Shown here: piece by piece, positions 24,595 through 31,749 of the stretch
Position numbering within the stretch: the first letter of the stretch is position 1
Layout: every line of letters begins with the position of its first letter
IMG/VR virus record: IMGVR_UViG_3300035070_004509
Location: 1-36,930 of that record
Direction: 5' to 3' (one strand)
Source: a virus
DNA length: 36,930 nt
Position numbers and translations under genes: made by a program
Notes under the pieces: generated by a model
Told to the model about the DNA's origin: nothing
The model's database searches: none
What the model saw: only the letters and a program-made list of their open reading frames with translations

Positions 24595-24942
24595 TTGGGA
24601 TATAAAACATTAAATGTACTAAGTGGGGCAGATACTGCCACAATAACTGGAGATGCTGTAAACGTGCAAGGAGGCTTTATTGCTTCTTTTGTGCCAATAT
24701 TTGGAGACAACAGCGCAAACGGAACAGTAAAAATTCAAGCCTCAAATGACATTGTGGCAGTAGGCGGCGCACCGACAAAATGGGTAGACATTACAGGAGC
24801 AACTTCCTCAATAGCATCTGGAGTAGGGCCTGCAATATTGCTAGCTAACATGTGTTATGCTTGGATTAGGGTTGTATATACCAGGTCTAGCGGAGGCTCT
24901 ACAACAATTTCTGTAAACATGAACTACTATTCAATATATTAG
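24595..24942 (+). CDS. Small virion surface protein related to the one at 22457
   Basis: A 115-residue protein starting at TTG 24595, with AAAGGACGG six bases upstream. It is beta-rich: LNVLSGADTATITGDAVNVQGGFIASFVPIF, GTVKIQASND, KWVDITGA, ANMCYAWIRVVYTRSSGGSTTISVNMNYYS. It resembles the 113-residue protein at 22457 in length and strand order, so both are probably the same fold. It is the last structural gene before the holin gene. It may be a fibre tip, decoration or knob; nothing in the sequence decides between these. Confidence 0.62.
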   Translation: MGYKTLNVLSGADTATITGDAVNVQGGFIASFVPIFGDNSANGTVKIQASNDIVAVGGAPTKWVDITGATSSIASGVGPAILLANMCYAWIRVVYTRSSGGSTTISVNMNYYSIY

Positions 24943-24956
24943 GCCTGGAGAATATT

Positions 24957-25400
24957 GTGAAAACAGATGTTAAAACAGTATTACTGGCAGTATTAACTCC
25001 ATTATTGGCATTTTTTGAGCCGGTAAATGAGCTTATTACTCCAATTTTATGGTTAGTTTTTCTGGACATTTTAACTGCTATGTATCTTGTACGCATTGTA
25101 AAAAAAGAATCATTGACGTCCAGAGGATTTTTCAAGAAAATGCCACAGCTCCTTATGTTTTTAGTAGCAGTAGCTGCCAGTTTACATGCTAATCCATTTT
25201 TTTCTGCATTTGGATTTCCCGACCATCAGGCTTCAAAGCTTGTTATCAGTTTTTATGGTTTGTACGAACTATTTAGTATTTTGGAAAATTTAGGTGGCGC
25301 AGGATTACCTATTGCTAAACAAATTTCTAAATTATTGCAGGCAAAATTACCAGATGATGTTAAGTCAGAAGTTTCTAACATTCGAAAGCAGGAGCAGTAA
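24957..25400 (+). CDS. Holin (phage holin 4 / TcdE-like family)
   Basis: A 147-residue membrane protein starting at GTG 24957 after CTGGAG. Hydrophobic segments are at about 6-20, 27-45 (ITPILWLVFLDILTAMYL) and 62-78 (PQLLMFLVAVAASLHA). A weaker fourth is around 85-110. The D-I-L-T-A-x-Y motif followed by KKESLTSRGFFKK and then a hydrophobic helix matches the holin 4 (TcdE/UtxA) family. These proteins make membrane lesions that let the endolysin out. The candidate endolysin is on the other strand at 31004, so the lysis genes are split between late and early arms. It overlaps nothing and is followed closely by the repeat protein. Confidence 0.68.
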   Translation: MKTDVKTVLLAVLTPLLAFFEPVNELITPILWLVFLDILTAMYLVRIVKKESLTSRGFFKKMPQLLMFLVAVAASLHANPFFSAFGFPDHQASKLVISFYGLYELFSILENLGGAGLPIAKQISKLLQAKLPDDVKSEVSNIRKQEQ

Positions 25401-25402
25401 AA

Positions 25403-25939
25403 GTGTCAGAACTACTTAAAAACCTGTATGAAAAATCTAAATCTGCAGTAAACACTGTTGACCGTGCAGTATCCGAAACTAAACGAAAATTTACAGACGC
25501 ACTTGTTGACGCCACTGACCTAATGCCAGCAGACATGCGAAAAGGACAGGCGTATGAACAAGGACAACAAGATATTAAGACCATTACTGGTAATTTATTT
25601 GATATTGCTACTCCTGATGCTACTGCTGCTGTAGGAAAACTTACTAAGCTTGGCAAATTAGGCAAAATGATGGCTAAGCCTGACATGGTTTCTAACATTG
25701 TTGGAGCTGCTTCCAAGGCAAATACGGCATATGGTAAAATTATTCAAAAAAATGCTGAATCTAAACAAGCCGGATATGGCAAGGTAATCATGAAAGATAA
25801 TCAGCCTAAGCAGGCAGGTTACGGCAAAGTAACTGTTTTAAATCCGGAGCCAAAACAAACAGGCTTTGGAAAGGTAACAGTTGTTGACAATCAACCTAAA
25901 CCTGCAGGTTACGGAAAAATTATTTTCAAGCCGTTTTAG
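25403..25939 (+). CDS. Protein with four to five 15-residue AGYGKV repeats
   Basis: A 178-residue protein starting at GTG 25403 after CAGGAGC. Residues 1-60 are helical and charged. Residues 73-105 contain Lys/Gly segments (GKLTKLGKLGKMMAKP). Residues 109-178 are tandem 15-residue repeats: AYGKIIQKNAESKQA, GYGKVIMKDNQPKQA, GYGKVTVLNPEPKQT, GFGKVTVVDNQPKPA, and a partial GYGKIIFKPF. The repeats are regular, Tyr/Gly/Lys-rich and likely extended. No family is known to me. It sits between the holin and the RusA-like gene at the end of the late arm, so it may be a virion or lysis accessory. Confidence 0.6.
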   Translation: MSELLKNLYEKSKSAVNTVDRAVSETKRKFTDALVDATDLMPADMRKGQAYEQGQQDIKTITGNLFDIATPDATAAVGKLTKLGKLGKMMAKPDMVSNIVGAASKANTAYGKIIQKNAESKQAGYGKVIMKDNQPKQAGYGKVTVLNPEPKQTGFGKVTVVDNQPKPAGYGKIIFKPF

Positions 25940-26018
25940 GTTGCCTGGTGCACCCAAGTAGGCTATATTGCACTTAAAAAGCAGTATATGCATTTTCGGT
26001 TCACATGCTCAGAAAAAA

Positions 26019-26035
26019 TATATTTATGCCACACT
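26019..26035 (+). promoter_or_regulatory. Late promoter-like element, copy 6
   Basis: TATATT at 26019-26024, TAT, then GCCACACT at 26028-26035. It is the weakest match to the consensus but shares ATGCTCAGAAA upstream with copy 2. The predicted start A at 26031 leaves an eight-base leader before ATG 26039, as at copy 3. Confidence 0.62.
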
Positions 26036-26038
26036 AAT

Positions 26039-26515
26039 ATGAGCGAATCAAAAAATACACTAAAGCAAGTTATAACATTATCCGTACCAGCAATCTCCAT
26101 TAATGCTGCCTACTACAACAATAAAAAGTTTGGATACCGGTCCGAAGTCAAAGAATGGATTGGAATTGTATGTTGGGAATTGTCACAAAAAGAGAATAAA
26201 GAAGCACTTAGGCAGTTACGAGAACAGTTTGACGAATCTAAACATTGTTTTAAAGTTACCATAACATTTTTTACACCTAAATTTTTCAATAAAGCTGGCT
26301 CTATTTCTGCTCATAGTATGGATTGTGGGAATATAAGTAAGGTCCTCCTAGATGTTCTATTTACTGAACCTTTTTTCGGCAACAATAGTTCCATGAAATG
26401 TGAAAACATTTGTCATGACGACAGATTTATTACAGAACTTATTACTATTAAGAGGCCCAGGAATGAATATGGTCACATTGTGGAAATAGAGATTCTGGAC
26501 CTGCCTAAACAATGA
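26039..26515 (+). CDS. RusA-like Holliday junction resolvase
   Basis: A 158-residue protein. I chose ATG 26039 because the upstream in-frame ATG (25988) lies before the promoter. It opens with TLSVPAISINAAYYNNKKFGYRSEVKEW, the RusA-type start (P-x-S-x-N followed by basic residues). It has the acidic core DCGNISKVLLDVLF (compare RusA D-x-x-N-x-x-K-x-x-x-D-x-L), and later DDRFITELITIKRP. These Asp residues would bind metal for cutting four-way junctions, usually before packaging. No ribosome binding site is evident. It is the last gene of the + strand arm. Confidence 0.68.
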   Translation: MSESKNTLKQVITLSVPAISINAAYYNNKKFGYRSEVKEWIGIVCWELSQKENKEALRQLREQFDESKHCFKVTITFFTPKFFNKAGSISAHSMDCGNISKVLLDVLFTEPFFGNNSSMKCENICHDDRFITELITIKRPRNEYGHIVEIEILDLPKQ

Positions 26516-26525
26516 TGATTACTAA

Positions 26526-26573
26526 AGTACACTTATTGCCAGTATATTGCCAAAATAGCCATATATGTGTACT
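26526..26573. repeat. Inverted repeat between the converging arms
   Basis: AGTACACTTAT (26526-26536) and ATATGTGTACT (26563-26573) are inverted copies with one mismatch, separated by 26 bases that contain TTGCCA twice. It lies between the two converging coding arms. It could act as a bidirectional terminator or a protein site; there is no T run. Confidence 0.5.
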
Positions 26574-26582
26574 ATAAGGCAC

Positions 26583-26909
26583 CTAAACATCTTGAACAAT
26601 AGCTACTAATTCTCCAGACTCCGTTAATCCAAATGTTATTGGAGTATAGTTTTGCTCTACTATAATTTCTTTTAAATGGTTAAAGTCTGTCACAAAATTG
26701 TCTTTATAATATTTTTTATACAGCAAAAACTGAGCATATTGTAGCATACGTTGTAATTTGAGCATGTTGGTTCCGCACTTTTTTTCCGCTTTATCATATG
26801 TTAAACGCCAATCTTCTTCATACTTTAATTCATCTTCTGGGTCTAATGGCCTACCTGATTTTTTAACAATGCGAATACCGGAAATGGGACTGTTTATGTC
26901 AGAACTCAT
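26583..26909 (-). CDS. Unknown small protein, last gene of the - strand arm
   Basis: A 108-residue protein. ATG 26909 lies in the end of the preceding gene and has TAGGAG upstream. It begins SSDINSPISGIRIVKKSGRPLDPEDELKYEEDW, then has helices (KCGTNMLKLQRMLQYAQFLLYKKYYKDN) and two strands (TPITFGLTESGELVAIV). No membrane segment is clear. I do not recognise a family. It ends the chain of small genes below the DNA polymerase. Confidence 0.55.
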   Translation of the reverse strand: MSSDINSPISGIRIVKKSGRPLDPEDELKYEEDWRLTYDKAEKKCGTNMLKLQRMLQYAQFLLYKKYYKDNFVTDFNHLKEIIVEQNYTPITFGLTESGELVAIVQDV

Positions 26910-27303
26910 ATTTAACTCCTACAAATAAATTACCATTTGAACTTGCCTCAACTGTGCCAAATACTGGCCCAAATAAACGTCTACTTGCATCTAATTTGTA
27001 GGCCTGGTTACTGAAATTGTAACTTATTCCTACCAGATACTGAAATTCTTGCTTTTTAATGCTAGTAGTGGATTTAGTACTTTCTTTAGACTTGTCAACA
27101 ATGATAGTCTCTTTTTCCTTTGTACCATCTGGTCTTTCAATTTCTTTAACCACAGTCACAACATCCCTCTTTACTGTTTCTATCTGTTTAATTTCAACCT
27201 GTGGAGGCTTTTTGTAGCCATAGTAATATGCAGTTCCATGGGATAGTATGAGGGCAATTGCTGACATAATTATTACACTTACTGTCTTATTGCTTGTCAA
27301 CAT
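26899..27303 (-). CDS. Membrane-anchored protein with coil and beta C-terminus
   Basis: A 134-residue protein. I prefer the ATG at 27303 (MLTSNKTV) with AAGGACGG upstream over one seven codons earlier. Residues 6-24 are a membrane anchor (VSVIIMSAIALILSHGTAYYYG). A charged, probably coiled stretch follows (IETVKRDVVTVVKEIERPDG). The end is beta-like (FQYLVGISYNF, GNLFVGVKYEF). An N-terminal anchor with a periplasmic coil recalls inner-membrane spanins, but the beta end is unusual for them. It overlaps the preceding gene by 17 bases. Confidence 0.55.
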   Translation of the reverse strand: MLTSNKTVSVIIMSAIALILSHGTAYYYGYKKPPQVEIKQIETVKRDVVTVVKEIERPDGTKEKETIIVDKSKESTKSTTSIKKQEFQYLVGISYNFSNQAYKLDASRRLFGPVFGTVEASSNGNLFVGVKYEF

Positions 27304-27520
27304 TTTTACCGTCCTTATTAACATTTTTTGCCTCTATTTCTTCCATAACTGCTTTACGGATATAATAATATTTTATTACTGTTTCTATAGGCCCGTACAA
27401 AGCAATAGCTGCAAGAATAAACATAAAATTATTACCTGTTTTAATATAAAAAACCATTCTTTCTAACATCCACATTGCAAATCCTATGGTATATACTGCC
27501 ATAATTGTATTTACAGTCAT
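27287..27520 (-). CDS. Small membrane protein, probably two helices
   Basis: A 77-residue protein with ATG at 27520 in an ATGA overlap with the preceding small gene; AAGGAG is upstream. Residues 5-27 (TIMAVYTIGFAMWMLERMVFY) and 33-52 (NFMFILAAIALYGPIETVIKY) are hydrophobic. The tail is charged (EEIEAKNVNKDGKNVDKQ). Two-helix membrane proteins of this size occur as holins or pinholins and as inner-membrane accessories. Its lysis role is possible but unproven, especially because a better holin candidate lies at 24957. Confidence 0.6.
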   Translation of the reverse strand: MTVNTIMAVYTIGFAMWMLERMVFYIKTGNNFMFILAAIALYGPIETVIKYYYIRKAVMEEIEAKNVNKDGKNVDKQ

Positions 27521-27687
27521 TTTTTCTCCTTTTTCTGAGTCTTTGAGACTCGTTTTTTCTTTAAATATTCTATTCTATGATAATTTCTAAACGGCAATAC
27601 ATTTGTACGCCGAGTAGATTGCTTTCTAGATAAATAAACTATTATTGCTATAAGCAGGACATATAAAATTGTAAAAAATGTTGCCAT
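27517..27687 (-). CDS. Very small single-helix membrane protein (56 residues)
   Basis: A 56-residue frame starting at ATG 27687 and ending in TGA within the next ATG (ATGA overlap at 27517-27520). Residues 3-20 (TFFTILYVLLIAIIVYLS) are a membrane helix, followed by a basic tail (RKQSTRRTNV, LKKKRVSKTQKKEKK). The overlap on one side and the three-base gap to the HNH gene on the other make a real gene likely. It may be a lysis or membrane accessory protein. Confidence 0.6.
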   Translation of the reverse strand: MATFFTILYVLLIAIIVYLSRKQSTRRTNVLPFRNYHRIEYLKKKRVSKTQKKEKK

Positions 27688-27689
27688 AT

Positions 27690-28178
27690 CTATTTAACTT
27701 CTCCTACAAAAATATACTCTCCAAACAGTAATTTTGCTTTTTCATCGTATGCAAGCTTAGCTTCTAATTCAGTGTTATAAGTCCCTAAAGGTATTTTTTG
27801 TTTTTTAAATTGAATCTGTGCCTTCCATTTACCATTTTTTGCTTGATGAACTCCTTTATAAGAAGATGTTTTTTTATTATATCTTGGTCTTGCATTAATA
27901 TTATTCCCAACATGGTCAGTAATTCTTAAATTAGAAATACAATTATTCAAAGGATTTCCATCTATATGGTCTACTATTTCATTTTTTAAAGCTCCTGTTA
28001 ACATTCTATGAAGTCTATAATGTTTTCCTTTTAAAATCCCTACAACATATGTTCCATAATGTCTTTCTGTAGAATAAAAATTCCACTTAATTTTATTATA
28101 AATTTCAAAAGACTCTAAATCAATATTTATTTCTTTTACTCCAAATTTAGGAGTATATTTAAAAATACGCAATCTCAT
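27690..28178 (-). CDS. HNH homing endonuclease with AP2 domain
   Basis: A 162-residue protein. HNH_3-type core: HRMLTGALKNEIVDHIDGNPLNNCISNLRITD (about residues 57-88; H, DH and N positions present). A C-terminal AP2-like DNA-binding domain follows: SSYKGVHQAKNGKWKAQIQFKKQKIPLGTYNTELEAKLAYDEKAKLLFG (about 105-153). This combination is typical of phage homing endonucleases. Its ATG overlaps the DNA polymerase stop in ATGA, as expected of an inserted element that adopted the operon's coupling. The DNA polymerase gene is a common target for such elements, but I cannot see its recognition site. Confidence 0.87.
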   Translation of the reverse strand: MRLRIFKYTPKFGVKEINIDLESFEIYNKIKWNFYSTERHYGTYVVGILKGKHYRLHRMLTGALKNEIVDHIDGNPLNNCISNLRITDHVGNNINARPRYNKKTSSYKGVHQAKNGKWKAQIQFKKQKIPLGTYNTELEAKLAYDEKAKLLFGEYIFVGEVK

Positions 28179-30478
28179 TTAGACTCCGCTAAATTCTTCC
28201 CATGTGAAGGAGGTGCTGTTAATTTAACAGATATTTCATAAGCTGTTTCCATAGCCCATTGTAACATATCTAAAGTCTCTTGTAAACAAGAATCTTCACA
28301 TAAAATAGTAATTTGGTCATGTACTAAAGCGCATATATAAGCATTTAGGCCGCGGTTCTTTATTTCCTTAGCCGCTTTTATCGCAGCCCTATTTGTTATA
28401 GATGCAGCTAATCCTTGAATTTGAAAATTAGCAGCATTGTTTACCAGGTTTTTACATATTCCTGCAGCAGTTTTGGCTTGTTGGTACATTTCTGGATAAT
28501 CATGATACTCTTTCCAAAGTTCTAAACCGTCGAATAATAGGTCACCATATTTTTTATAATAATCTTGTAATTCAGGATAATGTCTAATTCTGCCTGCTTC
28601 AGTAACCATTTTTCCTTCAATACAAGCCTTTTTAATACTGTTATCTAGCCATTTTTTAAGGTTAGGATAAGCATTAAAATAAGAGTTATAAATTTTCTTA
28701 GCTTCTTCTTCAGAACAGTTTAGTTCAAATTTTAGCTTATATGGAGACATGTTGAAAGCAAGTCCTAGTGCATATGCCTTAGCTCTTTGTCGAGCAGCTT
28801 TATTTAATTTACCTAGGTAATTTTCAGCTTTTTTATTAGCAGAGTATTCGGTTAAACCTTCTGAAGCTATACATACAGAACTATAAAAATCATCTCCGTT
28901 CTCAAAAATATCTTTAATGCGTTGTTCACCAGATACGTGCGCAAACACTTTTACTTCCTGACTGTCATAGTCTAAGTCGACAAATGACTTTTCTGACCCT
29001 GATATAAAAAATCTACGAATCCTGTTAGTATATTCTACAATTGCTTCATCAATATTCTGTTCTTTTGCTTCTTTTTCATCAATAGGTCTAGGCAATTGTT
29101 GAAAATTAGATGATAATCTGCCGGAAGTGGTACGATGAAGCATGAAACTTGGATAAAATATACCATCTTCCTGTTCTTCTAAAAATCTGTCTACATATGT
29201 TGACTTTATTTTGTTTAAGCTGTTCAGGCGTTGAAGTTTTTTAACCCACCCATATTTGCTGGATATTGCAGTTAAGAAAGCATCATCTACTTGCGCCTGG
29301 CCTTTGTCTGTCCGGCTTATAGGTGTTTCATTTAGGGCAGATTCTACCGTGGAAGAACCAAAAAATAGACGCTTCAAATGGTCTTTACTACTCAAGTTAA
29401 AAATATGTTTCACACCGTCTTCTGCCAACAATGCTCGCTGTACTTTATGAATCAGTTCTGCAGGCACTCTCACTTTACCAGAAATATAGTTTTCAAATTC
29501 AGATTCTTGCAGTAACGGTCTAATAATTCCTTTTTTTATCTCAGTTTTTGTCAACTCTTTTGCCCGCTTAAGGTCAGCAACATTAAAAGATAGTTTGCCG
29601 GAGTCTGACCGGGGCCATAATTCTGGTGCAATAAATTCTCCAAGTTTTTGCTTGAATCTGGCATTTAGTTCAAATGGGTAGTTTTTGGTCATATACCATT
29701 TGTTGAAGCTGCCTAATAGCGGCGCTATTTCTGCTTGAATTTGTTCTTCCAAATTTACTAAAATTTCCGCCAATTCGACTTGTGTTTTTTGCATAAACGG
29801 TATGTCTACAGGTATACCATACAACTCGGCATAAATGGTTACATGCCTGTAAAGCTCTATTGTTTCTAGCTGGTAAAATTCCTCCAGTCCGTCGGTGGCA
29901 AGTTGTTCCTGAAAATGTTCACACAGGCTGTATGTTAATTTTACGTCCTGTATAGCGTACTTTGCCCTAATGTTGGAGTCTGCCATAAAATATTGTTTAG
30001 CAGTTCCACCGTTTGCTTTTATTGACTGTAACATGTCTGTTTTTTCTGCAGTAGCATTTTCGCCATATATATCTGCAGCAATTTCTTTCAGGCCGTAACT
30101 AAATCTATTTTCATTTACAAGATGAGCCTTTAACATGCCGTCTTCCCAAATAGATTCTATTAGATTTACTCCAAAATAATGATATACAAACCTGGTATCA
30201 AAACTGCCATTCCATGTTCTGAGCCTGCACTTTTTAAGTTTGTTCAGTATTAGTGTACAAACTTGCTTAGACACAACTTCTTCAAGCTCTGCACCATTCC
30301 ATTTTCGGTGAACAATGTTGTAAGCAGTTTTTCCGTCATATAGTGCAATATCAGTAATCAGGCCCGAACGCACATTTAAAGAATTTGTCTCCAAGTCAAA
30401 TGCCCATATTTGCCCCGCACTAATTTTTTGCAGTAGAGACATGGCCTCTGCATTTGTTTCAATTATTTTATCTAACAT
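28175..30478 (-). CDS. Family A DNA polymerase with 3'-5' exonuclease domain
   Basis: A 767-residue phage replicative polymerase. Exonuclease: FDLETNSL (D28, E30), NGSFDTRFVYHYFG and the third motif IQDVKLTY with Asp. Polymerase: motif A DYDSQEVKVFAHVSGE near residue 500, motif B RQRAKAYALGLAFN near 565, and motif C ALVHDQI near 720 with catalytic Asp. At the position of E. coli Pol I Phe762 the motif B residue is Leu. No 5' nuclease domain is present. The start overlaps the preceding stop (TAATG) and its stop overlaps the HNH gene. Helicase and primase genes are not in this window. Confidence 0.93.
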   Translation of the reverse strand: MLDKIIETNAEAMSLLQKISAGQIWAFDLETNSLNVRSGLITDIALYDGKTAYNIVHRKWNGAELEEVVSKQVCTLILNKLKKCRLRTWNGSFDTRFVYHYFGVNLIESIWEDGMLKAHLVNENRFSYGLKEIAADIYGENATAEKTDMLQSIKANGGTAKQYFMADSNIRAKYAIQDVKLTYSLCEHFQEQLATDGLEEFYQLETIELYRHVTIYAELYGIPVDIPFMQKTQVELAEILVNLEEQIQAEIAPLLGSFNKWYMTKNYPFELNARFKQKLGEFIAPELWPRSDSGKLSFNVADLKRAKELTKTEIKKGIIRPLLQESEFENYISGKVRVPAELIHKVQRALLAEDGVKHIFNLSSKDHLKRLFFGSSTVESALNETPISRTDKGQAQVDDAFLTAISSKYGWVKKLQRLNSLNKIKSTYVDRFLEEQEDGIFYPSFMLHRTTSGRLSSNFQQLPRPIDEKEAKEQNIDEAIVEYTNRIRRFFISGSEKSFVDLDYDSQEVKVFAHVSGEQRIKDIFENGDDFYSSVCIASEGLTEYSANKKAENYLGKLNKAARQRAKAYALGLAFNMSPYKLKFELNCSEEEAKKIYNSYFNAYPNLKKWLDNSIKKACIEGKMVTEAGRIRHYPELQDYYKKYGDLLFDGLELWKEYHDYPEMYQQAKTAAGICKNLVNNAANFQIQGLAASITNRAAIKAAKEIKNRGLNAYICALVHDQITILCEDSCLQETLDMLQWAMETAYEISVKLTAPPSHGKNLAESK

Positions 30479-30984
30479 TATTTCACCTTTTTTTGGCCTT
30501 TTTTTGCCTTATCAATCTTTTTAGCCGCGTTTTTATATTCTCGTTCCAGACGTTCCATGCCCAGATTAAGGTCATTTAATAGGTCTATTGGTACTTTATA
30601 ATACTGAGTTATATAACCTGGGTTCCAACGGTCAAACAATTTTAGGTCCTGTTTTTTAACTATTTTTTTCAATCTTGCCAAAAGTTGTACAGTATTAAAT
30701 ACAAAGATAACATTGTTTTGTACAAATTTATAAACAAAATATCTACAATCATTTTTTTGTGCCTGCCATGGACCTCCTGGTTTATCTTCTTTTGACCAGC
30801 GTTCCATTATTAGATTACCATATTTATTCATATCGTAGGTGTCGGATTTGAGCTCTATTTTAATGTTAGTTCCTTTTATTTTTAAATCGTGGCATCTAGT
30901 GTTTGCATATTCAAAAATAGGGTATTGTTCAAATAACATTCTTTCAGATTCATTTCCTAATTTAAGGTCATCATAAAAACCCAT
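30478..30984 (-). CDS. PD-(D/E)XK-like nuclease
   Basis: A 168-residue protein starting at ATG 30984, with AAGGAAG upstream; an in-frame ATG ten codons earlier would overlap the previous gene more. The order E (GNESERMLFE), D in CHDLKIKG, then IELKSDTYDM (E-x-K) is the PD-(D/E)XK fold pattern. Later residues include QAQKNDCRYFVYKFVQNNVIFVFN. Similar proteins occur beside phage DNA polymerases, probably as repair or recombination nucleases. The C-terminus is a lysine-rich tail. Its TAA shares bases with the polymerase ATG. Confidence 0.6.
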   Translation of the reverse strand: MGFYDDLKLGNESERMLFEQYPIFEYANTRCHDLKIKGTNIKIELKSDTYDMNKYGNLIMERWSKEDKPGGPWQAQKNDCRYFVYKFVQNNVIFVFNTVQLLARLKKIVKKQDLKLFDRWNPGYITQYYKVPIDLLNDLNLGMERLEREYKNAAKKIDKAKKGQKKVK

Positions 30985-31003
30985 TTTACTTCCTTTGTAT
31001 AAT

Positions 31004-31423
31004 TTAAGGTACAAACCTTCTAGACGGTCTGTCTAACATATTGGGACTATTTTGTAAATGAATCCAGTTTGTAAACTTTCCCTTTGTATATGCTTCATTT
31101 TCCATAAATAGGTCATATTTTCGTAACAAAGCCGGAGTCATTTTATTAGCCAAACTCTGTGTCTTATCATCTAACAAATCAATAGCTAAGCATGTGCCGT
31201 GTAAACTTTTTTTAGCACCTCCAGCAGCAACATTTGCAGCTAAAGGTCTAAATCCAGATGACACAGATACAGATAAAATTCCAACTTCTGCCAAAAGTGC
31301 GTTTACGGCAGTTAACAGTTTTTTTGCATTTTCCAGTTTTTCAGAAGTTAGTTCTGCACTTTTTTCCCGGTCTGGATATTTTCCAGACGATGTTAAATAA
31401 TCTTTTAATGTTATATTGGACAT
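31004..31423 (-). CDS. M15-type peptidase (candidate endolysin)
   Basis: A 139-residue protein with ATG 31423 after GGAGATAAAA; an ATG four codons earlier overlaps the ribosome binding site. The core SSGFRPLAANVAAGGAKKSLHGTCLAIDL gives the SGxR, first zinc His and Asp of M15A metallopeptidases. WIHLQ near residue 120 gives the second His. This family cuts the peptide stems of peptidoglycan and serves as endolysin in many phages. No signal peptide is present, so it would need the holin at 24957 for export. It lies far from the holin, beside the replication genes. Confidence 0.75.
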   Translation of the reverse strand: MSNITLKDYLTSSGKYPDREKSAELTSEKLENAKKLLTAVNALLAEVGILSVSVSSGFRPLAANVAAGGAKKSLHGTCLAIDLLDDKTQSLANKMTPALLRKYDLFMENEAYTKGKFTNWIHLQNSPNMLDRPSRRFVP

Positions 31424-31425
31424 TT

Positions 31426-31749
31426 TTATCTCCATGTGTATAGTTTACCATTAGGGTATTTCTCACAGTTTTCTAAAATATCTTCTACAAAAGACACCAG
31501 TCCCTCATATGTGCCCCAACCATTAGAAGCACCAAGTTTTTTAAATTTTTCTGGTTCTTCTTTTAGCTTCTCTAGACCTGATTTTAAAATTGGAATAATG
31601 TCTTTAGCTAATATAAATCCGTTTTCACCAGGTCTCCAAAGTGCTTCATATAAACCAGCTTCATCTGCCATATTGGCTAAATTATGTGTAATATTTCTTT
31701 CACAAACAGTTGTTTCTACAATTGCTGTAATACTAAAGTCTAAACTCAC
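31426..31749 (-). CDS. Unknown phage protein of the NITHNL family type
   Basis: A 107-residue protein starting at GTG 31749 in a GTGA overlap with the preceding gene. It contains ERNITHNLANMADEAGLYEALWRPGENGF, a long helix (LKSGLEKLKEEPEKFKKL) and NGWGTYEGLVSFVEDILENCEKYPNGKLYTW. I have seen this layout in small proteins of many phages and some bacteria, always without function. It is soluble, and its gene is tightly packed with its neighbours. Confidence 0.7.
   Translation of the reverse strand: MSLDFSITAIVETTVCERNITHNLANMADEAGLYEALWRPGENGFILAKDIIPILKSGLEKLKEEPEKFKKLGASNGWGTYEGLVSFVEDILENCEKYPNGKLYTWR

Noticed and set aside
24395-24613. 72-codon frame on the + strand after the fibre gene
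   Set aside because: Mostly overlaps the fibre gene in another frame, then runs through the 20-base tandem repeat. No ribosome site and no plausible protein pattern.
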